From NCBI RefSeq assembly GCF_900177665.1, contig NZ_FXAW01000001.1, positions 372,001 to 436,000 of the forward strand: 64,000 nt of DNA, read 5' to 3'. Both the position numbers and the translations under genes were made by a program. Source of the stretch: Marivirga sericea (GTDB lineage Bacteria; Bacteroidota; Bacteroidia; Cytophagales; Cyclobacteriaceae). Below, piece by piece: positions 32,263-42,316 of the stretch; the first letter of the stretch is position 1; each line of letters opens with the position of its first letter. The notes under the pieces are model-generated. The model was not told the DNA's origin. It made no database searches and saw nothing but the letters and a program-made list of their open reading frames with translations.

Positions 32263-33149
32263 AGAAATACGGGTTGAGCTTAATTTTCAGTCTTGCAATT
32301 ATTACTAATTTATTCGGGCAACAAATTAAGCCTAAAGGACAATTTATTCAGGACAGTATGGCCATTGGTGAGCCAATACAGTATAGCTTGAGTGTGCGTT
32401 ATCCTGCTGAATTTCAAATATTAATGCCTGATTCATTATTTAATTATGCTCCATTCGAATACGCTACTAAGCAGTATTTTCCGACTAAATCGGATAGTAT
32501 TCAGAGCTTTGATAGTGTAATTTATACCTTGTCATCTTTTGAAATTGATAAGGTTCAAATGTTAAAGTTACCTATTTTCCTTATTCAGGGCGAAGACAGT
32601 ACTGCAATTTATGCTGATGAGGATTCTTTGTTCTTAGAAGAACAAATTCAAGTGGTAAGTGATAGCCTCAAAATGAAAACTGATGCCATCATTACAAAAC
32701 TCGATAAGGACTTTAATTATCCTTACTTAATAGCTTTTTTGATTGCAGTTGGTATTGTGCTTTTGCTGATATTCATTTTCTTTGGAAATAAACTAAGAAA
32801 AAAATGGCGAATTTGGAGGCTTAACAAACGCCATACGAAGTTCAGGATTTCATTTGAAGGTAAATTATCTACAGTAGGAGATATACCCGTGGAGAAAATT
32901 GAAAAGTTGCTCTATATGTGGAAGAAGCATGCAGAATTTGTGTCAGGCTCACCATACGCAAAACTGACTAGCAAAGAGATCAATCAGATGCAGGAGCATA
33001 AAGAATTGTATGAGAATTTGAAGTCTATTGACAAAACAATTTATTCTTCGAAAGGAAGAGAAAATGCTACGGAAGCTTTTCAATTCCTTTTGAATTATGC
33101 AGATGTTATTTTAGAAGAACGAATTAAAGCAATCGCAAATGGAAAGTAA
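32259..33149 (+). CDS. BatD-like membrane protein
   Basis: A 296-residue protein with a signal peptide (1-20), a periplasmic beta-rich region of about 130 residues, one membrane segment (YPYLIAFLIAVGIVLLLIFIFF) and a cytoplasmic helical domain (about 185-296). It fits the short oxygen-tolerance-type protein found between DUF58 and BatA genes. It is coupled to both: ATGA at its start, and an 11-base overlap with BatA. Confidence 0.75.
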   Translation: MKKYGLSLIFSLAIITNLFGQQIKPKGQFIQDSMAIGEPIQYSLSVRYPAEFQILMPDSLFNYAPFEYATKQYFPTKSDSIQSFDSVIYTLSSFEIDKVQMLKLPIFLIQGEDSTAIYADEDSLFLEEQIQVVSDSLKMKTDAIITKLDKDFNYPYLIAFLIAVGIVLLLIFIFFGNKLRKKWRIWRLNKRHTKFRISFEGKLSTVGDIPVEKIEKLLYMWKKHAEFVSGSPYAKLTSKEINQMQEHKELYENLKSIDKTIYSSKGRENATEAFQFLLNYADVILEERIKAIANGK

Positions 33150-34176
33150 TAACTGGTGGAGTTTCGATTGGTTTACTCCTGAAAGATTGAGAGCTTTTGA
33201 ATACGAATTCCCTTTAGCATTATATGCTATGATTGCCTTGCCTATCCTTTATGTAATAGTGGAGTGGTTGAAAAGTAGGTTTAGCCCAAAAGTACCAGTT
33301 GCTTTCCGTGGAGAAGGAATTGCTTTTCAAATGTCTTCTATTCTCCGGTTTATTCCTTTAATTCTTCTGCTGTTTTCTGCAATCTTAATGTTGTTAGCGC
33401 TGGCTAGGCCCCAGCAAACTAATGAGCGTGTTGAGCAATGGACAGAAGGGATTGACATTATGTTAGTGATGGACATATCTGAGTCCATGAAGATTCAGGA
33501 TTTCACACCCAATCGATTGGAAGCTGCAAAGCAAGTGGCTAATGATTTTATTGATGGCAGATTTCAAGATCGAATAGGATTGACCATCTTTAGCGGGGAA
33601 GCTTACTCTTTATCTCCTTTGACTACTGATTATAAGATGTTGAAGAACCAGATTTCTGATATTGATTTTAAAATGATGGAGGCATCAGGAACCGCAATAG
33701 GTAGTGCTTTAGCCGTTGGAACGAACAGAATGAGAGAATCAGATTCTAAATCGAAAGTGTTAATTCTACTTAGCGATGGGGATAGCAATGCAGGTAACAT
33801 TGATCCAGAAACTGCTGCGAAATTAGCCAATGCCTATGATATTAAAATTTATACCATTGCCATCGGGAAAGAAGGAAAAGTGCCTTATGGAAAAGACTTC
33901 TTTGGCAGAACCCGATATATTGAAAATTCAATGGATGTAACAGGATTAAAAAATATAGCAGAAATAGGGCAGGGTAAATTTTACAGAGCAACAGATAATC
34001 AAGCACTAGAAGAAGTGTTTAGTATTATCGATGAATACGAAAAAGCTGAAATCAAAGAAACTCGTTATAAGGACACCAAAGATTATTATGATGTCTATCT
34101 GAAATGGGCCATCGTTTTTTTTCTATTATGGATGCTGACCAAATCAACTTATATTTCCAACGTTTTGGTAGATTAG
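33139..34176 (+). CDS. batA: BatA-type VWA domain membrane protein
   Basis: A 345-residue protein. Two N-terminal membrane helices (about 25-45, 68-88) precede a VWA domain with an intact metal-ion site: LVMDISESM (DxSxS), a Thr in SGTAIG, and LLSDGDSNAG. One helix closes the protein (WAIVFFLLWMLT). BatA proteins are inner-membrane partners of MoxR ATPases and matter for stress resistance. Usually BatB and TPR proteins follow; here the operon ends after BatA. Confidence 0.88.
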   Translation: MESNNWWSFDWFTPERLRAFEYEFPLALYAMIALPILYVIVEWLKSRFSPKVPVAFRGEGIAFQMSSILRFIPLILLLFSAILMLLALARPQQTNERVEQWTEGIDIMLVMDISESMKIQDFTPNRLEAAKQVANDFIDGRFQDRIGLTIFSGEAYSLSPLTTDYKMLKNQISDIDFKMMEASGTAIGSALAVGTNRMRESDSKSKVLILLSDGDSNAGNIDPETAAKLANAYDIKIYTIAIGKEGKVPYGKDFFGRTRYIENSMDVTGLKNIAEIGQGKFYRATDNQALEEVFSIIDEYEKAEIKETRYKDTKDYYDVYLKWAIVFFLLWMLTKSTYISNVLVD

Positions 34177-34388
34177 CAAGTACAAATATCTGACATCCAA
34201 AGGCGTCCAGCACAATCGTTTTGTTGGTGCCTTTCTTGGATCTTGCTGGTTTTGTTCCTAGAGTCATCGTAACATTCTAATCGATCAGAAGGAAGGTTCA
34301 GATCTTTATTAAAATAGTTAAATCAGTCTAGTACCAGTACAAAAATTGCATATATTTTGTATCCGTCAGACCGAAATATTCAAATTTT

Positions 34389-35744
34389 TCAAGCTACCCA
34401 AACAGTCTTTTGATTAACAAATTCCTTGATTCCCATTTCGGACAGTTCTCGACCATAACCGCTCATTTTGACTCCTCCAAAAGGAACTGCGGGATGAGAG
34501 GCCATGAGTTTGTTGATGTAAACAGCTCCGCTTTCTACCTCTCTTACAAGCTTCTTGGCTTTTTCTATGTCTTTACTCCATAAAGAACCACCTAGTCCAA
34601 ACCTGGAGTCATTGGCTAACTCTATCGCATGTTTTTCATCATTGGCTATTAAAATCACAGCTACAGGGCCAAATAATTCTTCTTCATAAGCTGGCATTCC
34701 AGGTTTTACGTCAGTTAGGATGGTAGGGTCAAAAAATGCTTTGTTTCTATTTCCACCTATAAGAATTTTCGCCCCTTTTTCTACTGATCTCTCTACCTGA
34801 TCTTCTAATTCTTTTGCTAAGTCTTCTCTGGCCATTGCGCCATAATCAAAATTATCATCTGCCGGGTCTCCAATTTTGATATTTTCAAATTCGACTTTAA
34901 AATAACTCAGAAATTCATCTGCAATAGATTTTTCCAAGATAAAGCGTTTAGCAGCTATGCAGCTTTGGCCATTGTTGATCATTCTGGCCTTAGCACCTGT
35001 TTTAGCAGCTTCTTTGATATCAGCATCTTTTAGAACAATGAAAGGATCACTGCCGCCTAATTCTAAAACGGTCTTTTTCAGGTTTTTACTTGATCTCTCT
35101 GCTACTTTGCTTCCCGCTTCTTCGCTTCCCGTTAAAGTAGCTGCCTTCACTCGGTCATCATCTAAGATCATATTGACTTTAGAAGATGAAATTAAGAGCG
35201 TCTGAAAACAACCTTTGGGAAATCCAGCATCCAGTAGAACTTCTTGTATAGCCAATGCACATTGTGGTACATTGGAGGCATGCTTTAGTAATCCTACATT
35301 ACCTGCCATTAAATTTGGTGCCAGGAAGCGGAATACCTGCCAAAAAGGGAAATTCCAAGGCATCACAGCCAAAACAATTCCGATAGGATCGTGGGCAACA
35401 TAGGCTTCACCCTCGGGGACATCTAAGATTTTATTGGAGAGAAATTTTTCAGCATTACCTGCATAGTAACCACAGGCTAAGGCACATTTTTCAATTTCGG
35501 CAATAGCTTCTCTTTTTGCTTTGCCCATTTCGATTGTCATCAAGTTAGCATACTGTTCTTTTCGATCTCTGAGTAGAACAGCCGTTTTTAGCATTAATTC
35601 CTTTCGATGTGTAAAATTGGTTTTTTTCCAGTCCAAGTAAGTGTTTTGAGCTAAGTCAATCTTTTGTGATATTTGACTCTCAGTTTCTTCTTCAAAAGTT
35701 TTTACTACTTCGTTATTGAATGGATTTCTGCTTTCAATAGCCAT
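34389..35744 (-). CDS. NAD(P)-dependent succinate-semialdehyde dehydrogenase
   Basis: A 451-residue aldehyde dehydrogenase. The start IESRNPFNNEVVKTF and the catalytic segments LELGGSDPFIVLKDAD (Glu base) and NNGQSCIAAKRF (Cys nucleophile) are intact. The end SGYGRELSEMGIKEFVNQKTVW is typical of the short SSADH group (GabD/YneI-like). It oxidises succinate semialdehyde or a similar aldehyde to the acid in the cytoplasm. It is a single gene. Confidence 0.9.
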   Translation of the reverse strand: MAIESRNPFNNEVVKTFEEETESQISQKIDLAQNTYLDWKKTNFTHRKELMLKTAVLLRDRKEQYANLMTIEMGKAKREAIAEIEKCALACGYYAGNAEKFLSNKILDVPEGEAYVAHDPIGIVLAVMPWNFPFWQVFRFLAPNLMAGNVGLLKHASNVPQCALAIQEVLLDAGFPKGCFQTLLISSSKVNMILDDDRVKAATLTGSEEAGSKVAERSSKNLKKTVLELGGSDPFIVLKDADIKEAAKTGAKARMINNGQSCIAAKRFILEKSIADEFLSYFKVEFENIKIGDPADDNFDYGAMAREDLAKELEDQVERSVEKGAKILIGGNRNKAFFDPTILTDVKPGMPAYEEELFGPVAVILIANDEKHAIELANDSRFGLGGSLWSKDIEKAKKLVREVESGAVYINKLMASHPAVPFGGVKMSGYGRELSEMGIKEFVNQKTVWVA

Positions 35745-35771
35745 AATAGATTTTCGTTTAGTTCAAAAAAA

Positions 35772-36527
35772 TCATCTGATCACTTTATTTGCATGAATTC
35801 CTGCTGCTATGAGCGCAAAGGAAGGTGCAAATAAAACGCCAACAAATGGTATTAGTATAAACAGGTTTAAAGCCAAACCGTTACCTAAAACCAAACCTTT
35901 ATGTATAAAAATTTTTTGTAAGCTCGATTTCACACTTAATTGGAAATATTCATTTCTATAATCGAGCATGGAAGCTCCGAAGAAAAAACTTTCTGTTAGA
36001 AAAATCAAAACAAGGAAAGCGGGAGCAAGAAAGGGTATAGCAATACTTGCAAGGATCAAAACAATATAAATTATAATATTAAAAATGATTAGGACTATGC
36101 CCATTATCATTCCACGTCCTATTTCAGAAACTAATCGAATCAAGTTAATTGATTTCTTTTGTCGAAGTAGGATGTTTTGAGTCCGCTCTGAAAGGATGGC
36201 TAGAACAGGTGCAAAGATAAGTAGGATTATGTATTTGTAAAGATTTATATAAATTGAAACCAGAAGGAGCCTTATAAAAATAGAGGTAAGAATTTGGAGG
36301 ATATTACCCCATTCTTCCCAATCGCTCGGAAAATTGAATGTTGAGTAGATTAATTCTATTAATCTCCCTGTATAGATCCAAGCAAATACACCAACAAAAA
36401 TAAATGCAAAAAGATTGAAGAAAGCAGCACTCAAAACAAAGCCTTTCAGCTTGTGAATCTTCACAAATTGAAAGGCTTCATAATAAGCGAGGGTCGACTG
36501 GCTAAACTCCTGAAAAAATCTTTTCAT
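35772..36527 (-). CDS. EI24 domain membrane protein
   Basis: A 251-residue protein with about five membrane segments and a long re-entrant region, matching the EI24/CysZ-type family (LAYYEAFQFVKIHKLKGF, FFFGASMLDYRNEYF). CysZ imports sulfate in other bacteria, but the Bacteroidota members are uncharacterised. The ATG at 36527 overlaps the rhodanese stop by ATGA, so this start is preferred over the upstream ATG at 36557. Coupling to a sulfur-carrying rhodanese is suggestive. Confidence 0.8.
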   Translation of the reverse strand: MKRFFQEFSQSTLAYYEAFQFVKIHKLKGFVLSAAFFNLFAFIFVGVFAWIYTGRLIELIYSTFNFPSDWEEWGNILQILTSIFIRLLLVSIYINLYKYIILLIFAPVLAILSERTQNILLRQKKSINLIRLVSEIGRGMIMGIVLIIFNIIIYIVLILASIAIPFLAPAFLVLIFLTESFFFGASMLDYRNEYFQLSVKSSLQKIFIHKGLVLGNGLALNLFILIPFVGVLFAPSFALIAAGIHANKVIR

Positions 36528-36913
36528 TTTTCTACAGGAAAATTTGCCGCTTCCCAAGCTTGCATTCCTCCCGTAATATTTTTTACGTTTTTGAACCCAG
36601 CCTCTGTCATCAAATCGGCCGCTTTTTGACTTCTACTTCCTGATCGACAAATCACATAGTAGGTTTTTTCTTTATCTAGTTTTTCGATAGAAGTAGTGAA
36701 TAGATCTGTTTTCAAAACATCCAAATTTTGACTTCCGGAAATTTTACCTTCAGCATACTCTTGTGGAGTTCTGACATCTAAGACAAGCTGTTCGTTATCA
36801 TCCGTAAATTCAATCGCATGCAATTCGCCTACTGTCATATTCTTTTGCGCGTTGCTTTGAGAACAAGCTGCCATAAGGAATACTGATATTGTAATAGAGA
36901 TTAAGATTTTCAT
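36524..36913 (-). CDS. Rhodanese-like lipoprotein
   Basis: A 129-residue lipoprotein (lipobox FLMAAC, Cys17) with a single rhodanese domain. LVLDVRTPQEYAEGKI and the active-site loop CRSGSRS (Cys89) are intact, and the C-terminal NITGGMQAWEAANFPV is typical. It transfers sulfane sulfur or acts as a redox protein at the cell envelope. It is the first gene of a two-gene operon with EI24. Confidence 0.9.
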   Translation of the reverse strand: MKILISITISVFLMAACSQSNAQKNMTVGELHAIEFTDDNEQLVLDVRTPQEYAEGKISGSQNLDVLKTDLFTTSIEKLDKEKTYYVICRSGSRSQKAADLMTEAGFKNVKNITGGMQAWEAANFPVEK

Positions 36914-37045
36914 ATCATTGATTTTAATTCTAATTTACAAACGTAATACATTAAAAATATTTCACTGTATCAAAGGTTACTTACTAAATAGAGCGAAATT
37001 CAATATCTAATGTGAATTCCCGACTTCTAGTCTCTAAAAATTAAC

Positions 37046-38353
37046 TCAATCCACTCGTTCAATCTTAGCTCCTAAGGCATTTAATCTAGTATCAATATTC
37101 TGATATCCTCTGTCAATTTGTTCTACATTATGAATAGTACTTTCACCTTCAGCCGATAGAGCAGCTATTAATAAGGAAACTCCAGCTCTAATATCCGGTG
37201 ATGTCATAGATATACCCCTTAAATTAATTTGTCTATCGAGGCCGATGACTGTAGCTCTGTGCGGATCACACAAAATGATTTGAGCTCCCATATCGATTAA
37301 TTTATCCACGAAAAACAATCGGCTTTCAAACATTTTTTGATGTACTAAAACTGTTCCTTTCGCTTGTGTCGCTACAACTAGTACAATGCTTAACAAGTCA
37401 GGAGTAAAACCAGGCCAAATAGCATCGGCAATAGTCATGATAGAGCCATCAATAAAGGTCTCAATTTCGTAGTGCTGCTGAGATGGAATAAAAATATCGT
37501 CCCCTCTAAATTCCATTTTAATACCAAGCCTTCGGAAAGTTTCGGGAATGATCCCCAAATGTTCTATCCCAGCATTTTTGATGGTGATTTCAGATTGTGT
37601 CATAGCAGCCAAGCCAATGAAACTCCCGATTTCAATCATATCCGGGAGCATAGTATGCTCTGTTCCTTTTAATTCTTTTACTCCCTCAATATGAAGAAGA
37701 TTTGAACCTATGCCTTCAATTTTCGCTCCCATTCTCACCAGCATTTTACAAAGCTGCTGTAGATAGGGTTCACAGGCAGCGTTATAGATGGTAGTTTTAC
37801 CTTCTGCCATAGAAGCGGCCATTACTATATTAGCAGTACCAGTAACTGAAGCTTCATCTAGATGGATGTATGCACCTTTTAAACTGGAGGCATCTATGTG
37901 ATAGAAATTCTTTTCTGATTCAAAAAGAAATTTTGCTCCTAGTTTCTGAAATCCAATAAAATGGGTGTCGAGCCTCCTTCTGCCGATTTTATCTCCTCCC
38001 GGTTTAGGGATCATGGCTTTTCCAAATCTGGCAAGAAGAGGTCCTAGAAGCATTATCGAACCTCTTAAGGAAGCTGCTTTTTTCGTGTATTCAGCAGTCC
38101 CGAAGAAATCAAGATTGACGTTTTTTGCCGTAAATTCGTAACTTTCCTCTCCAATTTGTTTTACTTCAACTCCTAAGTCTTTCAATAAATCTATTAACTT
38201 ATTGACATCAACAATATTAGGAACTTTGTGAATAGTAACTTTTTCGGGAGTCAATAATACAGCGCAAAGAATTTGTAAAGCCTCATTTTTTGCGCCTTGA
38301 GGGTGAATTTCACCGGAGAGTTTTTGCCCTCCAGTAATTTTAAATGATGCCAT
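37046..38353 (-). CDS. murA: UDP-N-acetylglucosamine 1-carboxyvinyltransferase, fosfomycin-insensitive type
   Basis: A 435-residue MurA, normal in length, that makes UDP-GlcNAc-enolpyruvate, the first committed step of peptidoglycan synthesis. The N-terminal KNEALQILCAVLL and the UDP-GlcNAc contacts are present. The mobile active-site loop reads PGGDKIGRRRLDTH: Asp121 stands where most enzymes have the Cys attacked by fosfomycin. The same change makes the mycobacterial, chlamydial and Borrelia enzymes insensitive. It follows the DUF4290 gene by 3 bases and forms an operon with it. Confidence 0.95.
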   Translation of the reverse strand: MASFKITGGQKLSGEIHPQGAKNEALQILCAVLLTPEKVTIHKVPNIVDVNKLIDLLKDLGVEVKQIGEESYEFTAKNVNLDFFGTAEYTKKAASLRGSIMLLGPLLARFGKAMIPKPGGDKIGRRRLDTHFIGFQKLGAKFLFESEKNFYHIDASSLKGAYIHLDEASVTGTANIVMAASMAEGKTTIYNAACEPYLQQLCKMLVRMGAKIEGIGSNLLHIEGVKELKGTEHTMLPDMIEIGSFIGLAAMTQSEITIKNAGIEHLGIIPETFRRLGIKMEFRGDDIFIPSQQHYEIETFIDGSIMTIADAIWPGFTPDLLSIVLVVATQAKGTVLVHQKMFESRLFFVDKLIDMGAQIILCDPHRATVIGLDRQINLRGISMTSPDIRAGVSLLIAALSAEGESTIHNVEQIDRGYQNIDTRLNALGAKIERVD

Positions 38354-38356
38354 TGA

Positions 38357-38998
38357 TTAATTTCGTCTTCTTTTCGGGTTATTACCTTTGCTAGGTCTTT
38401 TTCCTTTATTATTATTATTTCTTGGCCGGTTATCCTTAAAGATGGCATCAAAACCATTAGTAGCTTTTACATGTTCAATATCAACAGATAATTTGCCATC
38501 CGACAATTGTTTGATGTTATCAGCTATCGCTTCTTCGGTTACATTATCTCTATTCCAAGTAGTGTAAAAAGTCTTCATTAAGCGGCCAATATAATATACT
38601 GCTGCTTGCTTTTCTTCTTCCTCTTCAATGCTTATGGCTTTTTCAACCAATAATTCTATATTTCTTCCATAATGCTTGAATTTTACTTCATCTGTAGCAT
38701 ATTTCACCGGTTGTGGCTTTTTTCCTAGAACCTCTTTTTCCGGCATCGGAAAAGGACTGTCAACATCCAAATTGAAATCTGACATGATATATAAGTCATC
38801 CCAGTATTTCTGCATATTGTCATTATTGTGGTCTTTTGGTCCGCTGCTCAACTGCTTTATCAAGTCTACAACCGTATAGGCCATTTTATTGCGCGTTTCT
38901 TTATCTTCAACAGTGCGCAAATGTTTGACCAACATTTGGACATTGCGTCCATATTCTTTTAATTTCATTTCCGGTCTTTGGGTATTATAATCTAACAT
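38357..38998 (-). CDS. DUF4290 domain protein
   Basis: A 213-residue protein of a Bacteroidota-specific family (LDYNTQRPEMKLKEYGRNVQ, then a second similar half with VKFKHYGRNIELLVEKA). It has a strongly basic, asparagine-rich tail (NNNNKGKRPSKGNNPKRRRN), possibly binding nucleic acid. The internal repeat of YGRN suggests a duplicated domain. It is upstream of and co-transcribed with murA, an order conserved in the phylum. Function unknown. Confidence 0.88.
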   Translation of the reverse strand: MLDYNTQRPEMKLKEYGRNVQMLVKHLRTVEDKETRNKMAYTVVDLIKQLSSGPKDHNNDNMQKYWDDLYIMSDFNLDVDSPFPMPEKEVLGKKPQPVKYATDEVKFKHYGRNIELLVEKAISIEEEEEKQAAVYYIGRLMKTFYTTWNRDNVTEEAIADNIKQLSDGKLSVDIEHVKATNGFDAIFKDNRPRNNNNKGKRPSKGNNPKRRRN

Positions 38999-39207
38999 AG
39001 TCTTAGCTTATTCTTTCACAAAGGTAGAAAATTAGAAATAAATAACAGGCATTACAATCTTAAGTAGAAAAATAAAGTCCTCAGCCTTGAAAAAAGCTTT
39101 ACAATCACTTTTCATCAGCCAAATCTTAAAGCTTATATAAAATTGATTGACATATTAAATAGAATTAACCATTTTTGAAATTCAAGTAAAACCAAAATAT
39201 AATCATT

Positions 39208-41073
39208 ATGAAGATAAATTTTTTAGGATTAATTATGGCCATGTTGATCAGTTCTACTGTTGCTTTTGGGCAAGTAAAAGATCGTTGGCAACAAGCTATT
39301 AATTATGAAATGGAAATCGATATGGATGTGGAAACACATCGATTTGAAGGGGAGCAAAAAGTGGAATACACCAATAACTCACCCGATCAATTGGATAAGG
39401 TATTTTATCATCTCTATTTCAATGCATTTCAGCCCAATAGTATGATGGATGTTCGTTCCAGAACGATTAAAGACCCGGATAGAAGAGTAGGCGACAGAAT
39501 AAGTAAGTTAGATGAAGAGGGAATAGGCTATCAAAAGATAAAAAGCTTAAAGCAGAACGGAAAAGCCGTTGATTTTGAAGTGGTAGGAACAATTCTTGAA
39601 GTGGACTTAAACCAACCGATCAAGTCAGGAGAGACGGTTACATTTGAAATGGAGTTTGAAGCACAAGTACCTGAGCAGATTAGAAGAACGGGTAGAGATA
39701 ATGAAGAAGGTATTAGTTACTCGATGGCGCAATGGTATCCTAAGATGTCTGAGTATGATTACCAAGGATGGCATTCTAATCCTTACATAGGAAGAGAATT
39801 TCATGGTATATGGGGAGATTTTGATGTAAAGATCACAATTGACAAGGATTATATTTTAGGTGGAACAGGTTATGTTCAAAACCCTGAAGAAGTAGGACAT
39901 GGATACCAAAAAGAAGGAACAGACGGAGGGAAAGGTAAAAAAGGAAAGTTAACCTGGCACTTTAAGGCTCCTCAAGTGATTGATTTCATGTGGGCTGCAG
40001 ATCCTGATTACAAACACGTGAAAGCCCAGGTTCCAAATGGACCTGAATTACATTTCCTTTATCAGGAAAATGATAAAACTAAAGAGAACTGGGAACAGCT
40101 ACCAGAATATACTATAAAAGCATTTGAGTATATGAATAAAACGTTTGGTGAATATCCTTACGAGCAGTATTCAGTTATTCAAGGAGGAGATGGAGGTATG
40201 GAATATCCAATGTCGACATTGATTACAGGGGAAAGAAGCTTAGGAAGTTTAGTAGGAGTCACTGTGCATGAAATGTTTCACAGTTGGTACCAAGGAGTTT
40301 TGGCTTCAAATGAATCATTGTACGAGTGGATGGATGAAGGTTTCACCTCTTTTGGTGCAGCTGAAACTATGAATGCGATTATGGAACAAGGTCAAGAAAA
40401 TCCTCAGTCAGGAAACTATAGAGGATATTTGGCACTAGCAGAAAGTGGTTATGAAGAACCAATGAGCACTCATGCTGACCATTATGTAACTAATTTTGCA
40501 TATGGAAGAGCAGCTTATTCAAAAGGTGCTACTTTTTTAGGCCAGTTAAGATATATTATTGGAGAAGATGTTTTCTATCCCGCTATGAGAACTTATTTCA
40601 ATGAGTGGAAATTCAAGCATCCAAATGACAATGATTTTATTAGGGTTATGGAAAAAGCTTCTGGTTTAGAGCTAGATTGGTTTAAAGAATATTGGGTTTA
40701 TTCTACCAAACAGATTGATTACGGAATTAAATCTGTAATAGAAAATGAAGATCAGACCTTCGTTACTCTAGAAAAAATAGGTAAGATGCCTATGCCTTTA
40801 GAAGTTTCTGTTACTTATAAAGATGGTAGCAGCGAATTGATTTATATTCCTTTAAGAATTATGAGAGGAGAAAAATCTTTTGATGATAATGCTAATATTA
40901 AAACGTTAGCAGACTGGCCTTGGGTTTTTCCAACTTATACTTTTGAGTTAGCTCAATCTGCTTCTAATATTGAAAGCATGATTATAGATGAAAAGCAGGG
41001 TATGGCAGATGTAGATAGAGAAAACAACTCTTTTGATTCAGAAAAGCATTTAAAGGCAACTTTCGATAAATAA
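39208..41073 (+). CDS. M1 family metallopeptidase
   Basis: A 621-residue exported aminopeptidase-like protein with a signal peptide (1-21, ending VAFGQ). The zinc site is HEMFH (354-358) plus Glu377 in YEWMDEGF, and the exopeptidase loop GGMEYP precedes it. The C-terminal part is shorter than in classical aminopeptidase N. It probably trims peptides in the periplasm or outside. A hairpin (41091-41155) follows. Confidence 0.9.
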   Translation: MKINFLGLIMAMLISSTVAFGQVKDRWQQAINYEMEIDMDVETHRFEGEQKVEYTNNSPDQLDKVFYHLYFNAFQPNSMMDVRSRTIKDPDRRVGDRISKLDEEGIGYQKIKSLKQNGKAVDFEVVGTILEVDLNQPIKSGETVTFEMEFEAQVPEQIRRTGRDNEEGISYSMAQWYPKMSEYDYQGWHSNPYIGREFHGIWGDFDVKITIDKDYILGGTGYVQNPEEVGHGYQKEGTDGGKGKKGKLTWHFKAPQVIDFMWAADPDYKHVKAQVPNGPELHFLYQENDKTKENWEQLPEYTIKAFEYMNKTFGEYPYEQYSVIQGGDGGMEYPMSTLITGERSLGSLVGVTVHEMFHSWYQGVLASNESLYEWMDEGFTSFGAAETMNAIMEQGQENPQSGNYRGYLALAESGYEEPMSTHADHYVTNFAYGRAAYSKGATFLGQLRYIIGEDVFYPAMRTYFNEWKFKHPNDNDFIRVMEKASGLELDWFKEYWVYSTKQIDYGIKSVIENEDQTFVTLEKIGKMPMPLEVSVTYKDGSSELIYIPLRIMRGEKSFDDNANIKTLADWPWVFPTYTFELAQSASNIESMIIDEKQGMADVDRENNSFDSEKHLKATFDK

Positions 41074-41090
41074 TTCAATTTCTTTGTAAA

Positions 41091-41158
41091 AAAGTCTTTA
41101 CAGTAAATCCAAAAAGCGATGAGCCTTCGTAAATTGGGAAAACTGTAAAGACTTTTTT
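41091..41158 (+). terminator. Perfect 13-bp inverted repeat with T run before the transporter gene
   Basis: Arms AAAGTCTTTACAG (41091-41103) and CTGTAAAGACTTT (41143-41155) are followed by further T. It can terminate the M1 peptidase transcript. It ends only 3 bases before the ATG of the next gene, so it may also block ribosome access there when read through. Confidence 0.65.
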
Positions 41159-41161
41159 ATT

Positions 41162-42259
41162 ATGGATAATCAAAACACAACTAATGCTGTCATCCAATGG
41201 AAGCAAATGTTCAGTTTACTAGCACTTTATGCTTCCGTTATCATCGGTTGGATTGCCTATCATAGATATCAGCCCGCATTACTTGATACTTTTAATATGA
41301 CAGAGTTTGAGCCAATGTTAATATGGGCACAAGCTATTATTTTGATCATTACACCCCCACTAGCAGGCTATTTAGGAGATAAATATCGTAACAGATTAGG
41401 CAATAGATTACGAATTATAACGCTGGGAGTGAGCTTTGCTGCTATGATATTTATGACGGTTGCTTTTACCCTAATAGTGAATCCCCCACAATCATTTGTC
41501 ATTTATGCGTTGCCTGTCTTAGTGATTCTTTGGCTTTTTGCTATGAGTCTATTTACAAGCCCAGCAATTTCAACTATCGAAATGTTTAGCCCTAGCACCA
41601 AATTACCTATTACAGTAGCGGCCTTAACAATTACTTCTGATTTACTCTATTCCTTAGAACCTGTGATCGTGGATATTATCGATTTTTTAGGAGGAGCAGC
41701 AACATTTGCAGTGGGAGGGATCATTGTTTCTGTTTCGGGCTATTTATTAAGAAAGTACTCACTCAAAGTGACAGTAGAAGGACAAGAAACTAGACCTGAT
41801 GATTTTAAACCGAAAACAAAAATGGGAAGAGTAATCATTTTAGGAGTTGGAATGGGATTGTTTTCTGGAATAATTATAGAAGTTTTCCCTGATTATTTAG
41901 ATAGATTAAAGTCGATCATGGGCATGAGTGGACAGTGGGTGTCTTCTCTAGTTTTGATTCTTACTGCCATTTTCTCGATTATAATCAGTAGAAAGGTAAC
42001 AAAGGATAATATTTTAAAACTCTTACTGATTGGTTTGGTGTTTGCTGGCGTCAGCACAGTTGGGATCTTTACCATCCCTAGTAATGTAATCATAATATTT
42101 GCTTTGGTTATTTTTGCAGTTTTTTATGCTATGGTTAACGTTACTGCCTTACCCTTAGCATTGCAGAATACAAGCGTTAAACAAAAAGTATTAGGCGTAG
42201 GAGTATTTTTCTGTGGATTTGAAATTCCGAATAGTGTGATTGACATTGTTTTACTATAG
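41162..42259 (+). CDS. MFS-like transporter
   Basis: A 365-residue protein with about eleven membrane segments. The loop GYLGDKYRNRLGNR after the second helix matches the major facilitator motif A (GxLaDrxGrR). Substrate unknown. It is somewhat shorter than the usual 400 residues and appears to end within the last helix pair (VFFCGFEIPNSVIDIVLL). It is expressed either from a promoter inside the hairpin loop or by read-through. Confidence 0.75.
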   Translation: MDNQNTTNAVIQWKQMFSLLALYASVIIGWIAYHRYQPALLDTFNMTEFEPMLIWAQAIILIITPPLAGYLGDKYRNRLGNRLRIITLGVSFAAMIFMTVAFTLIVNPPQSFVIYALPVLVILWLFAMSLFTSPAISTIEMFSPSTKLPITVAALTITSDLLYSLEPVIVDIIDFLGGAATFAVGGIIVSVSGYLLRKYSLKVTVEGQETRPDDFKPKTKMGRVIILGVGMGLFSGIIIEVFPDYLDRLKSIMGMSGQWVSSLVLILTAIFSIIISRKVTKDNILKLLLIGLVFAGVSTVGIFTIPSNVIIIFALVIFAVFYAMVNVTALPLALQNTSVKQKVLGVGVFFCGFEIPNSVIDIVLL

Positions 42260-42316
42260 TCCGGGAGAAATGCGCAAAAGCCAATTTTTAACACCTTGAA
42301 TAATCGATATGAACAT

